Origin: Aselliscus stoliczkanus
Lineage: Eukaryota; Chordata; Mammalia; Chiroptera; Hipposideridae
Reading direction: 5' to 3'
DNA: 64,000 bases
Assembly: GCA_033961575.1 (NCBI GenBank)
Contig: CM066732.1
Coordinates: 81,238,687 to 81,302,686 of the forward strand
Shown here: positions 24,558 through 37,000 of the stretch, in pieces
Layout: every line of letters begins with the position of its first letter
Position numbering within the stretch: the first letter of the stretch is position 1
Made by a program: the position numbers and the translations under genes
Notes under the pieces: model-generated
The model's input: only the letters and a program-made list of their open reading frames with translations
What the model was told of the DNA's origin: nothing
Databases searched by the model: none

Positions 24558-24933
24558 AAGCTTCATCTATGTTGTGGCTTGTATCAGCACTTTATTCCTT
24601 TTTGTGGCCAAATAATATTCGATAGTATGGATATACCACAAGAAGCCAGTAACCAAAGACCACATATTACATAATTCCACTTGGATAAAATACCGAGAAA
24701 AGGCAAAAGGCAAACTTATAGAGATAGAAAGTAGATTTTGTCTACAGCTGGGTTGGGGAGTGGAAGGAAAGGCCACAGGATTTTACTTTGTGGTGATAAA
24801 AATGTTCTAAAATTGACAGTGGTGAGGATTGCAATTATCTGTGACTATACTAAAGCCCATTTAATTACCCAGTATAAATGGGTGAATTGTATGGCATATG
24901 AAATATATCTCAATGAAGTTGTTTTAAATAAAT
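24558..24933 (+). mobile_element. L1 with 5' inversion (twin priming)
   Basis: 24558-24640 is L1 ORF2 3' sequence in reverse (CATCTATGTTGTGGCTTGTA, AAATAATATTCGATAGTATG). From 24641 the sequence switches to the sense strand (AGAAGCCAGTAACCAAAGAC) and continues through the 3' UTR to GAAATATATCTCAATGAAG and an A-rich end. The inverted part lies just upstream of the sense part in a normal L1, with a small gap, which is the twin-priming signature. Confidence 0.82.
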
Positions 24934-25109
24934 AAGTAGGCTTGCCAAGTCAAATAGATGAGATCATTTTCTCTAGAGGGAGATATGGCAGAGAGCATGC
25001 AGAACTTGCTAAACAGCAAGAAGCTAATGATAGGTGGAACTCATATAAGGTTCAGGGAAGGATCCCCGAGGAGGTTAGAACATGAAGGATGTGGTAAACC
25101 TTTAAATTG
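24934..25109 (-). repeat. possible L2 fragment, antisense
   Basis: GTTCAGGGAAGGATCCCCGA resembles the reversed L2 motif TCAGGGAAGGCCTCTCTGA. A second piece with ATCCTGAGAGCAATC follows the L1 at 25720-25800, so the L1 may have split an L2. Weak similarity. Confidence 0.4.
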
Positions 25110-25715
25110 TTTTTCTTTTTAATTGTGGTAAAATATACATAACTTACATTTATCATCTTAATCATTTTAAGTTTATAGTTTAGTGTTAAATATATTCACG
25201 TTGTGCAACCAATTTCCAGAACCTTTTCACCTTACAAAACTGAAATTGTATATTCATTAAAAATTCGCCATTTCCCACTCATCCCTATCCCCTGACAACC
25301 ACCATTCTACTCCCTAGTTCTGTGAGTTTGACTGTAGATACCGCCTATGAGTTGAATCATGCAGTATTTTCCTTTCTGTGACTGGTTTATTTGACTTAGC
25401 ATAATGTCTTCAAGGCTTATCCATGTTGTAGCATGTGCGAGAATTATATTTCTTTGTAATGCTGAATAATGTTCCATAGTATGTATATAACGCTTTTTGT
25501 TTATTCATTCTTCTGTATGAATACGTGAGTTGCTTCCACCTGTCGGCTAATGTGAAAAGTGCTGCTATGAACTTAGGTATAAACACTTTGTAAGCGGGCA
25601 TTTGAGCTATATGATAAGTTTACTCGTTTCCCGCAAAAAATATGTAAAGATACCTTCTTAAGTCCCTGCTTTCAATTCTTTTGGATATAAAGCCAGAGGT
25701 GGAATTAGTAAGCCT
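25110..25715 (-). repeat. L1M 3' UTR and ORF2 end, antisense
   Basis: Reads AATTGTGGTAAAATATACAT, TTCACGTTGTGCAACCAAT, GACTTAGCATAATGTCTTC, GCTGAATAATGTTCCATAG and AGTCCCTGCTTTCAATTC, in the order of an antisense L1M copy. No intact frame. Confidence 0.88.
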
Positions 25716-25719
25716 TTTA

Positions 25720-25800
25720 TAAGGAGTTTAAATTGTATCCTGAGAGCAATCAACAGCAACTAAGAATTTTTAGAAGCAGGAAAGTCACACAGTTGGAGAA
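25720..25800 (-). repeat. possible L2 fragment, antisense
   Basis: TATAAGGAGTTTAAATTG and ATCCTGAGAGCAATC resemble reversed L2 (AAGGAGTTTGGATTT...). It may continue the fragment before the L1. Confidence 0.4.
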
Positions 25801-25869
25801 CATTAGAGAAGGAACAATTCTAGGGATATTTCAATATTATAGACATGCAAGTTAAGATTCAAGAAATCT

Positions 25870-28480
25870 ACATTCCTGTCTCCTAGTATTGTGTGAGATA
25901 ATATAGAGAACCAAGAACAGAGACAGATAAAAGTTTTCCTTGGGTCTCAATCAACCGTGGGGATAGGGAAAGCTATATGCGTGGGCTAGACTGTGCCCAC
26001 TCAGAAGAAATCAGAGAAGGACTTGAGCGCAGAATTGAAAGCATTATCCAGGCTGCAAAATGATTCATTAACATAGGGTAGAAGCCTCACTGGCCCAGTA
26101 AGCTTAAGGCCCAGTGAACTTAAGCACAATGGCTAACCAAACGCTCACTGAACAATAAGCTACTCTGACCTAAGGGAAATTCATAATAAGTCAGGCTTAA
26201 AAATAATATCAGCTTCATCCTTATGAGTCAGAAAGACTCTGTGTATGCCCAAGACTGTGCCCTCTCAGGAGTGACCAGAGAGGGAAACTCCAAGGTCCTA
26301 GTTCCTATGTGAACTCGAGGCAAAAAAGAAAAGAACAAAACAAAACTATCTGTACTATAATAGCAGTCTCCAAGCCACACACATTTCTAAAGGTAAAGGG
26401 TAAAAATATAACTGGTTAAAATGGCTTAAGCACCAACATTGACCCATAAGTGGCTTTTATAGACCCATAAGTGATCACTAGGTAGCCAGGAAAAAAAAAA
26501 ATCTGAGTAGACACAGCAGAAGTGCACACTATTGCGGAAATAGATTTTGCAGAATTAGTTCAGACAATTAACAAGTAAACAAATCACCAAGGAAACAAAA
26601 ACATCCTCCTGGGGGGAAGAAATCAGTACCTGGAGTTATTACAACATGTTTTCTAAAATAATGCAGTTATCAACAAAATAATTATGAGACATGGAAAGAA
26701 ACAGAAAAAAGTGACCAATCCACAGGAAACATAGCAGGTAATAGAAACTGCTTTTGAAGTGATCAGGATGATAGACTTAGCAAAGACTTCAAAGCAGCTA
26801 ATATAAACATGTTCAAAGAACTAAAGGAAAACATGCTCAAATAAATAAATATATCATCAAATAGAAAATAATTTTTAAAAATATAGAAATTATTTAAATG
26901 AACCAATGAAAGTTTTGGAGTTGATAAGCATAGAAATAGTGATTGAAAAAATAAACAACAAAAAAACAAAACACTAGAGAGGCTCAAGAGTAGCTAGCAC
27001 AAGAAAGAATCTGTGAATTTGAAGATCTGTCATTTGAGATTGTGAAGTGTGAATAACAGAGAAATGAATGAAAAATTTTAACAGATTCAGAGAAGTGTGG
27101 GAAACCATTAAGTGCGTAAATATATGTGTGGAATACCAAAAACAGACCGAAAGGGACCGAACAAATACTCAAAGAAATAATGGCTAAAAAGTTCCCAAAT
27201 GTAAACAAAACCATAAACTATACATCCAAGAAGCTAAAACACTCTCAGTAGAACAAATGCAAAGAAACCCACATCTAGACATATCATAGTCAAAATGTTG
27301 AAAGACAAAAATAAAGAGAATATTTGAAAGCTATAAGAGAAAAATGACTCATTATGGACAACAAAAATCATAAAGATTAACAGCCAACTTCACATCAAAG
27401 CAATGAAGCCCAGAAAACAGTGAGATGACCAAAAGTGCATACGGTAAAAAACTGTCAGCTAAGAATCTTGTATCAAAAAAATGTCTTTCAAAAATGAAGG
27501 TGAAAACAAGACATTCCAAGATTTAAAAAAAAAAAGAGAGAATTTGTTGCTAGCAGATATGCTTTATAGAAATACAATACTATGCTTATCAGGCTGAAAG
27601 CAAGAGACACAAGGCAGTAATTGGAATCCACATGCGAAAACATAATTATCTTGTTTAAAAGGTAATTATGTGGGTAATGAAAATGACAGTATAATTGCAT
27701 ATTTCTTCTCCATTTTTTCCCTTGATTGAACATATGGAGTGATCTAAAAGAAGTAAAGGGAACAAAACAGTAATTTTAAAACTTCTCAAAAAGAAAAGCC
27801 AAAGCCCAGATAGCTTCATTGGTGAATTTTACTAAACATTCAAAGAATTAATGCCAAGCCTTCACATGCTTTTCCAAATTATAATAGGGAACATTTCCTA
27901 ACTCATCATACAAAGCCATTTTTACCAATATACCAAAACCAGACATCGCAAGTAAAGGAAACTATGGGCAAATATCCTTTATGAATACTGAGATACACTC
28001 AAAACTCCTCAACATTAATATTATCAAACTAAATCCAGCAACATATAAAAATAGTGCCATGACCAAGTGGAATTTATTTTAGAAAACCAAGGTTCGTTTA
28101 ACACCTGACAATTAGTGTTATATACCCTATTAATAAAGGATAAAACCCATATTGTCATCTAAAATCATGCAGAAATATTTTTAAAAGTTCAACACATTTT
28201 ATGATAAAACTGCTCAACAAACTAGGGATAAAACAGACACAAAATAGGCCATCTACAAAAAGTCCACAGGTAACATTAGACTTAATTGTGAAAGGCTGAA
28301 TACTTTATTTGTAAGGTCAGGAACATGACAGGAAGTCTGCTCTTGCCACTTCTATTTAACATTGTACAAAACATCCTGGGGGTAATTAGGTGAGACAAAG
28401 AAATAGAAGGTGTACGGATTGTGAAGTAAAACTACTTTTATTCCAGATGACATGGTCTTGTATATAGAATATCCTAAGGA

Positions 28481-28526
<46 letters not shown>

Positions 28527-29795
28527 TTGGAACTAATAAACAAGTTTAGCGAGGCTGTAGTACATAAATATACACACAAAAATCAATTGTATTTCTATAA
28601 AATAGCAATAAATGTTCTGGAAACAAAATTAGAAAAATGATTCCATTTACAATAACATCAAAAAGAATAAAATACTTAAATATACATTTAACAAAAGAAT
28701 TGTACAACTTGTATATCGAAAATTACAAAACATAACCAGAAATTAAAGCACTAAATAAGTCATAAGATATCTCACATTTAAGGAGTGGAAGATAATACTT
28801 TTGAGATGGCAATACTCCCCAAATTGAAATACCAATTCAGTGCAATCTCAATCTAAACCCTAGCTGGCATTTTTTTCTTTTTTTACAGAAATTGATTATT
28901 CAAACTTGATAATCCAGTATACACTAGGAACTCCTATAAATCAACAATAAAAAGGCAAATAATCCAATTAAAAATGAACAAATGCTTGAATAGACCTTTC
29001 CCCCAAGAAGATATATAAGTGGCCAATAAGCATATGAGACGATGCTGAAAATCATTAGTCATGAGAGGAATAAAAATAAAAACTATAAAGAGATCCCACT
29101 TCACATCCAATAGGATGGCAATAATCAAAGACATATAATAAATGTTGGCAAAGATATGAAGAAATTGGGAACCTTATACATTGCCAATGGGAATATAAAC
29201 TATAATAGTGTAGCTACTTTGGAAAACGTTTGACAAATACTCAAAAATTAAACATGGAATTACCTTATTACCCAGCAATTCCATTTCTACACAAGAGAAA
29301 TGAAAACACATCCACATGAAAGCTTCTACACAAATGTTCCTTACAGCATTATTCATAATAGTTGAAAGGTAGAAACAACCAAATGTTCAAAAATAATATG
29401 TAACATATTCATATATTTGAATACTACTTGGCAACAAAAAGAAAGGAGGTACTGATGCATACTACACAGATACACTTGAAAACATTATATTATGAAAGGA
29501 GCCAGTCACAAAACATTATGTATTGTATGATTCCATTTTTATGAAATGTCCAGAATAAGTGAATCTATAAAGACAGAAAACAACTTGCTTAGGGCTCAGG
29601 AGAGGGATGGGAGGTGACAGCTAATAGGTATGGGGTTTCTTTTAGGAAGGACTAAAGTGTTCTAAAATTGGATTGTTGTAATGGGGACACAACCCTGTGA
29701 TCATGTACACTAAAAATATTAAATTGAAAACTTGAAAGGGGTAAATAGTATGGTGTATGAATTATATCTCAATAATGTTGTTAAAAACCTAATTG
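25870..29795 (+). repeat. L1M copy with 5' UTR, ORF1-like, partial ORF2 and 3' UTR
   Basis: About 3.9 kb, sense. The 5' part (about 25870-26790) shows TCTCCAAGCCACACACATTT and ACCTGGAGTTATTACAACAT. An ORF1-type region follows (AAAGACTTCAAAGCAGC, ATGTTCAAAGAACTAAAGG, TCAAAAATGAAGGTGAAAAC). From about 27780 the sequence is already inside the ORF2 reverse transcriptase (GATAGCTTCATTGGTGAATT) and continues through the ORF2 C-terminus to the 3' UTR (ATTATATCTCAATAATGTTG). The endonuclease and early reverse transcriptase regions are absent. Frames are heavily broken and a (CA)n tract has grown at 28483-28524. The 5' limit is approximate. Confidence 0.78.
28483..28524. repeat. (AC)n microsatellite
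   Basis: 21 uninterrupted AC units inside the L1M copy. The two-frame ORFs across it are artefacts of the repeat. Confidence 0.98.
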
Positions 29796-30429
29796 TTTAC
29801 ACAACAAAATAATGTAATAGTCTAAAATGTGTGGAAGTATAATGTGTGAAAACAATAGCAAAAAAAAAAAAAGACTAGGAAGAAATATATTATTGTAAGG
29901 TTGTTATATTACCAGCCAACAAAGGATAAAAAATACTCAGATAATCCATAAATTGTCAGATAAATTGACAAATGGAAACAAAGAATAGATGGCACAAAGA
30001 GATAACAAATAGTAGGATCTACTACTTGATTACTAGACTTACTATAAAGCTCAGTAATCACAACAGTATGATATTGGCATTAATATAGAGAAATATATCA
30101 ATTGAGCAGAAGAGAGCTCAGAAATAGACCTACACAAACTTGTACAGCTGATTTTTACAAAGGTGGAAAACAGTACTGTGGGAAGATGACAGTTTAAAAC
30201 AAAGAATAGTGTGGGGAAATGGGATATAACTATGCAAAAAAAAAAAAAGAAAGAAACCCCACAATTGATCAATGCCTTGTATCATATGTAAAAAGTAGCA
30301 TGAAATGGATCATAGACATAAATATAAAACCTAATATAAAACTTCTAGAAGACATCATAGTAGAAAATCTTTGTGATCTTGTATAATGTACAGATTTCTG
30401 AGGCACCACAATCAAAAAGCGCAATCAAT

Positions 30430-30550
30430 CTTTGTAAGGGGTGAAAAAGATAACTATTGCATTGTTTTGTACATCTGTAACTACTACTACTACTACTACT
30501 AATAATAATAATAAAGTTTAAAAAAAAACAAGAAACAAAAAAAGCAAAAC
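30430..30550 (+). mobile_element. very short young L1 tail insertion
   Basis: Contains AACTATTGCATTGTTTTGTA, matching the end of the L1 at 18292-19075, then (CTA)n/(ATA)n and an A-rich tail. Flanks AAAAGCGCAATCAAT (30415-30429) and AAAAGCACAATCAAT (30551-30565) differ at one base. Confidence 0.92.
30480..30514. repeat. (CTA)n / (ATA)n microsatellite
   Basis: Trinucleotide run at the 3' end of the nested L1 tail. It probably grew from the tail. Confidence 0.9.
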
Positions 30551-31290
30551 AAAAGCACAATCAATAAAAACTTCAAAATTTAAAAGCATTTCTATGAAAA
30601 GACTATAAGGAAACTGGAAAGATAAGCTACAGACTACAGAGTAATCTTTGCGAAGGATGTTATCTGATAGCTTTTATTCAGAATATATAAAGATCTCTCG
30701 AAACTCAATAATAATGAAACAAACAAGTGAATAAGAAGTGGGCCACAAAGATACATAGATGGCAATAAACAAAAAGGATGGTGTACATCATTAATGGTTG
30801 GGAAAATGCAAATTAAAATTACAAGATACCAGACCACACCTATTAGATTTACTAAAATTACAAAGACTGATCTGATACCAAATGTTGGCAAGAAGGTGAA
30901 GAAACTGGAAATTCCTACACTGCTTGGATAGAATACAAAATGGTACAATCATTGTGGAAAAGCTTGGCAATGTCTTAAAACGTTAAACATAGACTTCACA
31001 TATGATCTAGTCATTTCACTCCCAGTCCTTTATCCCAGAGGAATGAATGCCTATGTTTATGAAAAATTTATATATATATATCAATGTTTATAATATTTTT
31101 ATAGCACATTGTTTTTAAATAGCTAATAGTGGGGAAAATGCAAATGTCCTTCAATAGATAAATTGATAAATTTTGAATTATCCATACAATGCCACTCATA
31201 ACAAAGAAAAATGGACTATTATATGAAACAACATAGATGAATCTCCAAATGATTTTTCTGAGTGATAAAAGCCAGGAAAAAAAAAGCAAT

Positions 31291-32883
31291 AATCAGGATA
31301 TGCTCCTTTAATAGCAATAAGTTAAACTCAGTACTTTATGAATGAATGTAAAGTGTAAAGTGAGAATGACTAAACCCACACTATGTTATACTTATGTTTT
31401 GCTATTTCATTACACTTTAACTTAATTTTTGAAAGTTCATTTGTCTTTTTTCATGTATATAAAAACCTTAAAGATAAGCATTGCAAATATTGGAATAGTT
31501 TCTTTTCAAGGCAAACCTTTCAGTAGGTGTATTGGTTAGAAACCTTCTGTCCTCAGTAATAAAAATGAAGTTGAGTTAAATGAAGTGAAGCAAAAAAAAA
31601 GATTATGTTTCAGAAGTTATAAGATCAAAATTAAGAGGGAGAAATAAGTGTGGAAAAACGGCAGGTTCTCATGAATAATTTGGAGTAATAGAATTGCCAC
31701 AATTTCTGCAGACTCTGTGCACTTGGGATACTCACTGCCTGGGTTTTTAGCAATCTTAAAGAACACGCTGTAGAAGAAGCAGTGTCCCACTAGCGACTCT
31801 GGCTTGGGAGAGAGGATGGAATTGTATGGAGAGGATGGAATAGTTCTGAGATAAAAAAGAGGATAGCAACTTTGGTGGGTAATAGAAAGCAAAGGGAAAG
31901 ATGGCATGATTTCAAAGAAGTATTGTTGTGGTCTCCATATCCCCTTGCAAAGCATATGAGAGAACTTGAAATAGAGAATTGAGTTATTTTGAATTTACTC
32001 TTTGACATTAAAACTATGCTGCTTTAGTGTAACACAGTCTCAATGGGATTCTTCTCCCTTTGAATCACAAACAGAAAATGATTTGTATGACTCTTTTCCA
32101 GTCTTCCCAAAGATAATACATATCAAATGCCATTCTAGATGCATAGAAGAAAGAAGTTAATTCATACATAAAAATGGAAGCCTTAGTGCATTGATTAGGG
32201 CTCAATTCTTTCATGATTGCAGCTAAATCCCAGTTGAGAATGATATAGAATGAATCACAAGCTTTATACAGGAGAATTACACAGAACCCTGGGGCACAAG
32301 TATAGCCAGGCTTTTGGAATCTGACATTTCCTGGCAAAAGAATCAGATTAATCAAGTTTTAATCAGGCTTATTTCAAACAATTGGTGCCATATAACAAAA
32401 ACTGGCTACTGGGGCTCACTTTTATGAGACTAACGGTTGGTAAGAACATTATGAGCCAGTCAATGTCCCAGAAAGTCACCTAAGAGTAGAAAGTGTGTGT
32501 GTGTGCCTGTGCACACGCTCGTGTGCTCTCACTCCTGCTTGCCTCCACACAACCCCCGCTTTTGAGAGTGCTGGGGGACTAGTCTAATTTCTTAAGTTAT
32601 ACATTTGCTACCCGTCTTCTTTATTTGGACATGTTCCATGTTCATTCTTGTCCCATGTGGCTCTGGACTCATTTAAAACTTTCTCTTTTGAAGGTCCGCA
32701 TTTTCAAACTGCTAATTCACCCATAGAAGATTTATTTTTTCATCGTACTCTGCAAAAGGAGAAGTGCCAAGTTTGCTTATAATCCAAGGAATGATTTTCT
32801 TCTATTTTATAGTCCTACAGTCTTCTAATTTGAGCCTTTGATCCCAGTTCTATAGTCCTTTCATTATGGAGAAGGCAATGTTT
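31291..32883. other. no recognised feature
   Basis: About 1.6 kb with a short GT/CA-rich patch near 32491-32530. The antisense frames of 96-112 codons overlap one another in different frames and lack motifs. No exon or repeat family recognised. Confidence 0.5.
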
Positions 32884-32895
32884 ATTTGTTTCCTA

Positions 32896-33321
32896 CATTT
32901 TGTTTTATAAAGATTTTATTGGGGGAATTAGGGGAGGGGAACAGCGTTGGGGAATCCGGGAAGGGGAACACAGAAGTTGCTGTCTTTTTGTTCTTCAGTC
33001 TAGTTGCTTCACTGGCCCATATTGGTATCATCATTGTGTTCTTCCCAAGTGAGGCAGATAGGTCGCCGGCCTCTGGATAGTCGCTCACCGCGGCTATTGG
33101 CAGCTCATGCTGGCTGCCGGCCACTCACTGTAGCCTATGGCAGCCCACTGAAGCAGGGGCTGCAGCCTACACCATCACCCGGGGCTTGCACAGCCCAGCT
33201 CCAGGTGGAGCTGTTGTTAGCTGTAGAGGGCCAGTGTCACTGGCCCACATATGTGGGATCCGAACCAGGGCATCTGGCATCCCAAAACCAGCTCTTAACC
33301 AATGTGCCACTCGGCCGGCCC
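32896..33321 (-). repeat. long-form tRNA-derived SINE, reversed
   Basis: ATTTGTTTCCTA flanks the unit (32884-32895 and 33322-33333). Read on the minus strand it has the GGCCGGCCGAGTGGC head, the short-form body, a GC-rich extension (CCTCCACCTGGAGC-like, GCTGCCATAGGCTACAGTGA) and a doubled CT-rich tail unit before the A-rich end. The plus-strand frames here are antisense to the SINE and not genes. Confidence 0.94.
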
Positions 33322-33333
33322 ATTTGTTTCCTA

Positions 33334-35949
33334 TTTTAAGTGTATTTTTTGAGTGGATAAATTCATGGACACAGAAAAAAATTTTATAGTTGCCAAAAAA
33401 ATATTTCATGGATTTAAGTTTTTCCCTCATCCCTATTTCCCAACTATTCAGTCATCTTTCCTAGAGGTAATCAGCATTACTAATTTCTTATGTAATCTTT
33501 CAGATATTTTATTTATGTGAAGGTACATTCTTCCATTTATAATCTTCTTTAGACCTGTGTTATTTAAAGAAAATGTGAGCTACTATAAATAATACTATGT
33601 ACACTGCTTTTTTCTCCATAGTACAGAGCACTTTAATCTTACCTTCTGGAATAAAATTAACTTCCTCAGTGAAATATAAAGTAAAAAATGAGAAAACTTG
33701 ATTTCTTTGACACTGAATATCTTCCATGGTTTCCACATGTTTTGGCTTAACCAACAAAGGAAATATGCATATATGTAGGTAATCTGGCTACCTGTTATAT
33801 TAATTAAATGCACTGACTACAGGAGATAATTCATTATATAACTTTTTTTTTTCATTATATAACTTAAAATAAATTCTTGACAAAATATTTAAAGACATCT
33901 TTTTTGGTTTTAAATTTTGTCATGTGGACAAGACTTTAGAGTAGTGCTAAACTTTATTAAGGGATAAGATACATTTAGTAAGAGATTAGTTCAAGTGCAC
34001 TTTATTTGCAGAGTTCATTTGATAAATAATTCATTTTTTGCCAGTTAAGAGTTTCAGCAATTTTTAGCACAGTGATCATTTGTAAACTTTCTTGGGTTTA
34101 GTTGGTGATTTTGGTTTTTATGAATTTGTCATTTATGTCACAATGTGAAAACATAAAACTGCTCATTTGCTAATTTGAGCACAGTTCTGAATTAAAACTG
34201 CCCTTATCTTACAATATTAACTCTTACAATTAATAAAATAAGGCCTTTACATTACTTTGGGAAAAAAGTTATAAGCTGTAAAAAAATATAGTTATTCTTA
34301 TCTTGGCCTCTTGGGAAGTAACACATCTATTTGTTTGTAAGGAAAAACATGGGAAAGATGGCTTTATAGTACTGGCACTTGCAAAATAGGATATATAATT
34401 AGCTTGAGAAGTAGTAAGTGCTTTTGTTTTTTTCCATAAAGCCAACATTATACCAAATAACAATAACTCTTAGGAACATTTCTAAGTCATTCCATTTTAT
34501 TGTTAGTTTTATAATATTTACTTGTAAATTAAATTTTACTTCTTAAATGAAATAGTTTTCTAAATGAGAAGAAAACACCTCATGTGGTTGTTTCTAATTT
34601 CATTTTCTGCTAACATAGCTGTTGGCACTGGAACCATAGAACGATTTTCAGAGAGTACTGTCAACCATGTAATTTCCTGGCAAATATATGACAATTACTT
34701 TCCATGTAATTATAGTGTCATTCCATGGGATTCTACAGCTTAGTCAAGAAGAGATTTACCAGGTCATCTTGTCCATCACTCTACTTGTGGTTGTTTCCTT
34801 ATGTCAGTGTCCTGGTCACACCGTAAATGGTGACTCCACTTAGTACTGCAGTCAGTTCAAAGCCATAGAATTCAGTATAGGATTTTCCTGTGCTACTAGA
34901 TTATTCCTTAAGATTAAGGTATATTTTTGGGTTTACTTTTATTAGCCATTAACACTTTGAACATGTATTAATGAGTCTTGAGGAGTATCTTCAAAGAATC
35001 AAATAGAAGTTTTAAAACAAAACATTAAAGCAAAAAGAGAATAATCAAAGACAAAGGCATTAAACACTGGCAATAAACTTTAGAAAACAGTTATATTTGG
35101 CACTGAAAACTCTTCCAAATTTAAAGTACTTTTTTTGAACATTTTCCATTTAAAATGTGTCTGAGAACCCATCACCCAATTTTTCAAAAGGAACTACAAA
35201 AGGAAATACATAGTCCTTCATACTCATAAGCTAGAATCAATTTTATATAAGAGAGTGGAAAAGCAGAAAAATACATTGACATTTTCAGTTTAGTTCATCC
35301 AAAACTAAGACCAAAAATAGTTTTTTATTAAATGTTGAGATTTCTGAATGGAAAAAGTATTTCAAAAAGAAGTTTTGCAAATTTAAATAGAGCTTCATAT
35401 AATTTTCTTATAAATATAGAAATTACATTGATGTTAATAATTTCCTGGGAGTGGGGACTGCATCTGTATGACCCACTCATTCTTTATAGACATTTAGGTT
35501 TACTTAAGTGATTTAGGTATTATAGAAAGCATTTTAATTATGACGATGAAAGTAATACAGTGATTTGGTGGATTTACTATATTTGGATATATTGACAAAG
35601 TTTCCATAATATGAACAAAAATGTGGGAGAATAGGGAAGTTTCAACTAATATATGGATATTCTTAGCATTTATTGAATTATCTGATTAATTATGAAAGTC
35701 ACCACTTAATTTTGCCAGAATTAACCTAAAGGAAAAAGTCTTCGGTTTTTAAAAATAATCATTGCTTAGAATATAAATTGCTCTATTTTATTTTAAAAAG
35801 CTGGTTGTTTATACTGGTAAGTGATTAATTATCAGTAACCAGTTTTCAGAGATTAAATATATCAAAAATCGGGAAATTATTTTACCAAGATGTGTGTATA
35901 TTAACCACATTCTAGTTCGTGGATAAGTATAAATGGGTGTGTTCATTTC
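33334..35949. other. no recognised feature
   Basis: About 2.6 kb of AT-rich sequence (locally very AT-rich at 34000-35900) with no recognised gene or repeat. Confidence 0.5.
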
Positions 35950-36100
35950 TTCACATGGAATTTTTGAGCACCTGTTTGGTACCACAGTACAAGTGTTGAG
36001 GAGGAAGCAGAGTACAGATACAAATAGAACCCAAAGAGCACAGAGGCAATGCTGGTCGTGTGCTGAAGCCAGCTCGTTCTGTCTTTATGACAGCCCAGTC
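35950..36100 (-). repeat. possible L2 3' end, antisense
   Basis: TTTTTGAGCACCTGTTTGGT followed by ACAGTACAAGTGTTGAGGAG resembles the reversed L2 3' terminus (TTGAGCACCTACTATGTGCC). The remainder is too diverged to extend. Confidence 0.5.
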
Positions 36101-36299
36101 TGAGCATCTCCTCTGAAAGCTACATGCAGTGACGCCCTGTTTCTGTCTTAAAATTGGTAGTTGTGGAAGTGTAAGCCTGGTGAAAATGAGCAAATATTAA
36201 AGAAGGGAATTTTTCTCTCTCGCTTTTTAAACATTTCCCCTCCTTTTCAGAGGAGGCAGGAGCCAGTTGTAAATGTTTCCTAGGACACCAGTGGGTAAA

Positions 36300-36500
36300 T
36301 ATTACAGGCTCTGCAATAAGATATACCTGATCAGCTTTGTTTCATATTGTGTATTCTTGGATAATTTAGTTAACCTCACTTAGACTGTCCTCACCTGTAA
36401 AGTGCTATTCATATCATCATTAACATCACATGTTTGTTGTGAGGATTAAATGGGGAATTAACTGTACAGTGCTTAGCGTGGCTTGGTTCATAAAAACTGG
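36300..36500 (+). repeat. MIR element
   Basis: CAGGCTCTGCAATAAGATA, TCCTCACCTGTAAAGTGCT, TTGTTGTGAGGATTAAATGG and AGTGCTTAGCGTGGCTTGG reproduce the MIR core and 3' part in order. A young SINE is inserted directly at its 3' end. Confidence 0.85.
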
Positions 36501-36618
36501 ATTTTTTTTTGTTTTGTTTTCTTTTGAGGGCAGTGTCACTGGTCCTCATATGTGGGACCCGAACCGGGCCACTGGCTTCCTAAGCCAGTGCTTAACCACC
36601 GCGCCACTCGGCCGGCCC
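36501..36618 (-). repeat. tRNA-derived SINE, short form, reversed
   Basis: T-rich tail, reversed body GAGGGCAGTGTCACTGG and reversed head CGCGCCACTCGGCCGGCCC. The target duplication is obscured by the T/G-rich flanks. Confidence 0.93.
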
Positions 36619-36729
36619 AATTGTTTTGTTTTTTCAGTCACAGACCTTGCCCTCAAAGCATCCAAATGCATGTTATAATACAACAGATGTTGTAAGTAAG
36701 TAGGCTGAATAGAAGTATGATTGAAGTTC

Positions 36730-37000
36730 CTTACAATAGCAATATAGAAAGTATTAATGTCTTGTGGGGAAGGGGGTGGTTAATTCTACCAAGGAAGATG
36801 AGAAGGGAACAGAGAAGAGGTAAAGTATGGATGGGGCTGTGGTAGACACACCAGTTTACTAAGCAAGAAAATGGATGATGTGAGGAGAATTCTAGGCAAT
36901 GGGAGAAGTGTGTGAATGGCACAGACGTAGTACAGATGTCTATGTGATAAAATAGATAGAATCTTCTGAGGCACGTGCATGTGGTTTGATTCCAAGTAAG
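36730..37000 (-). repeat. possible L2 fragment, antisense
   Basis: GAATTCTAGGCAATGGGAGA and GTGTGTGAATGGCACAG resemble the reversed L2 motif (GCATTCCAGGCAGAGGGA..., GTGCAAAGGC). Low similarity. Confidence 0.35.

Larger units (their letters stand above)
29890..31290 (+). repeat. second L1M ORF2 C-terminal copy
   Basis: Sense ORF2 sequence: AATCACAACAGTATGATATT, GAAATAGACCTACACAAAC, GGAAAATGCAAATTAAAATT, TTGGCAAGAAGGTGAAGAAA, ending near GAGTGATAAAAGCCAGG. It covers part of the same ORF2 region as the preceding copy, so it is a separate insertion. A 121-bp young L1 tail is nested at 30430-30550. Confidence 0.82.

Noticed and set aside
28352..28640. Overlapping opposite-strand frames with long Cys/Val or Thr/His runs
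   Set aside because: They translate a (CA)n microsatellite inside L1.
31617..31955. 112-codon antisense frame and an overlapping 72-codon frame (31790-32008)
   Set aside because: The overlapping frames have different reading registers, and neither shows a domain, splice signal or codon pattern that favours coding.
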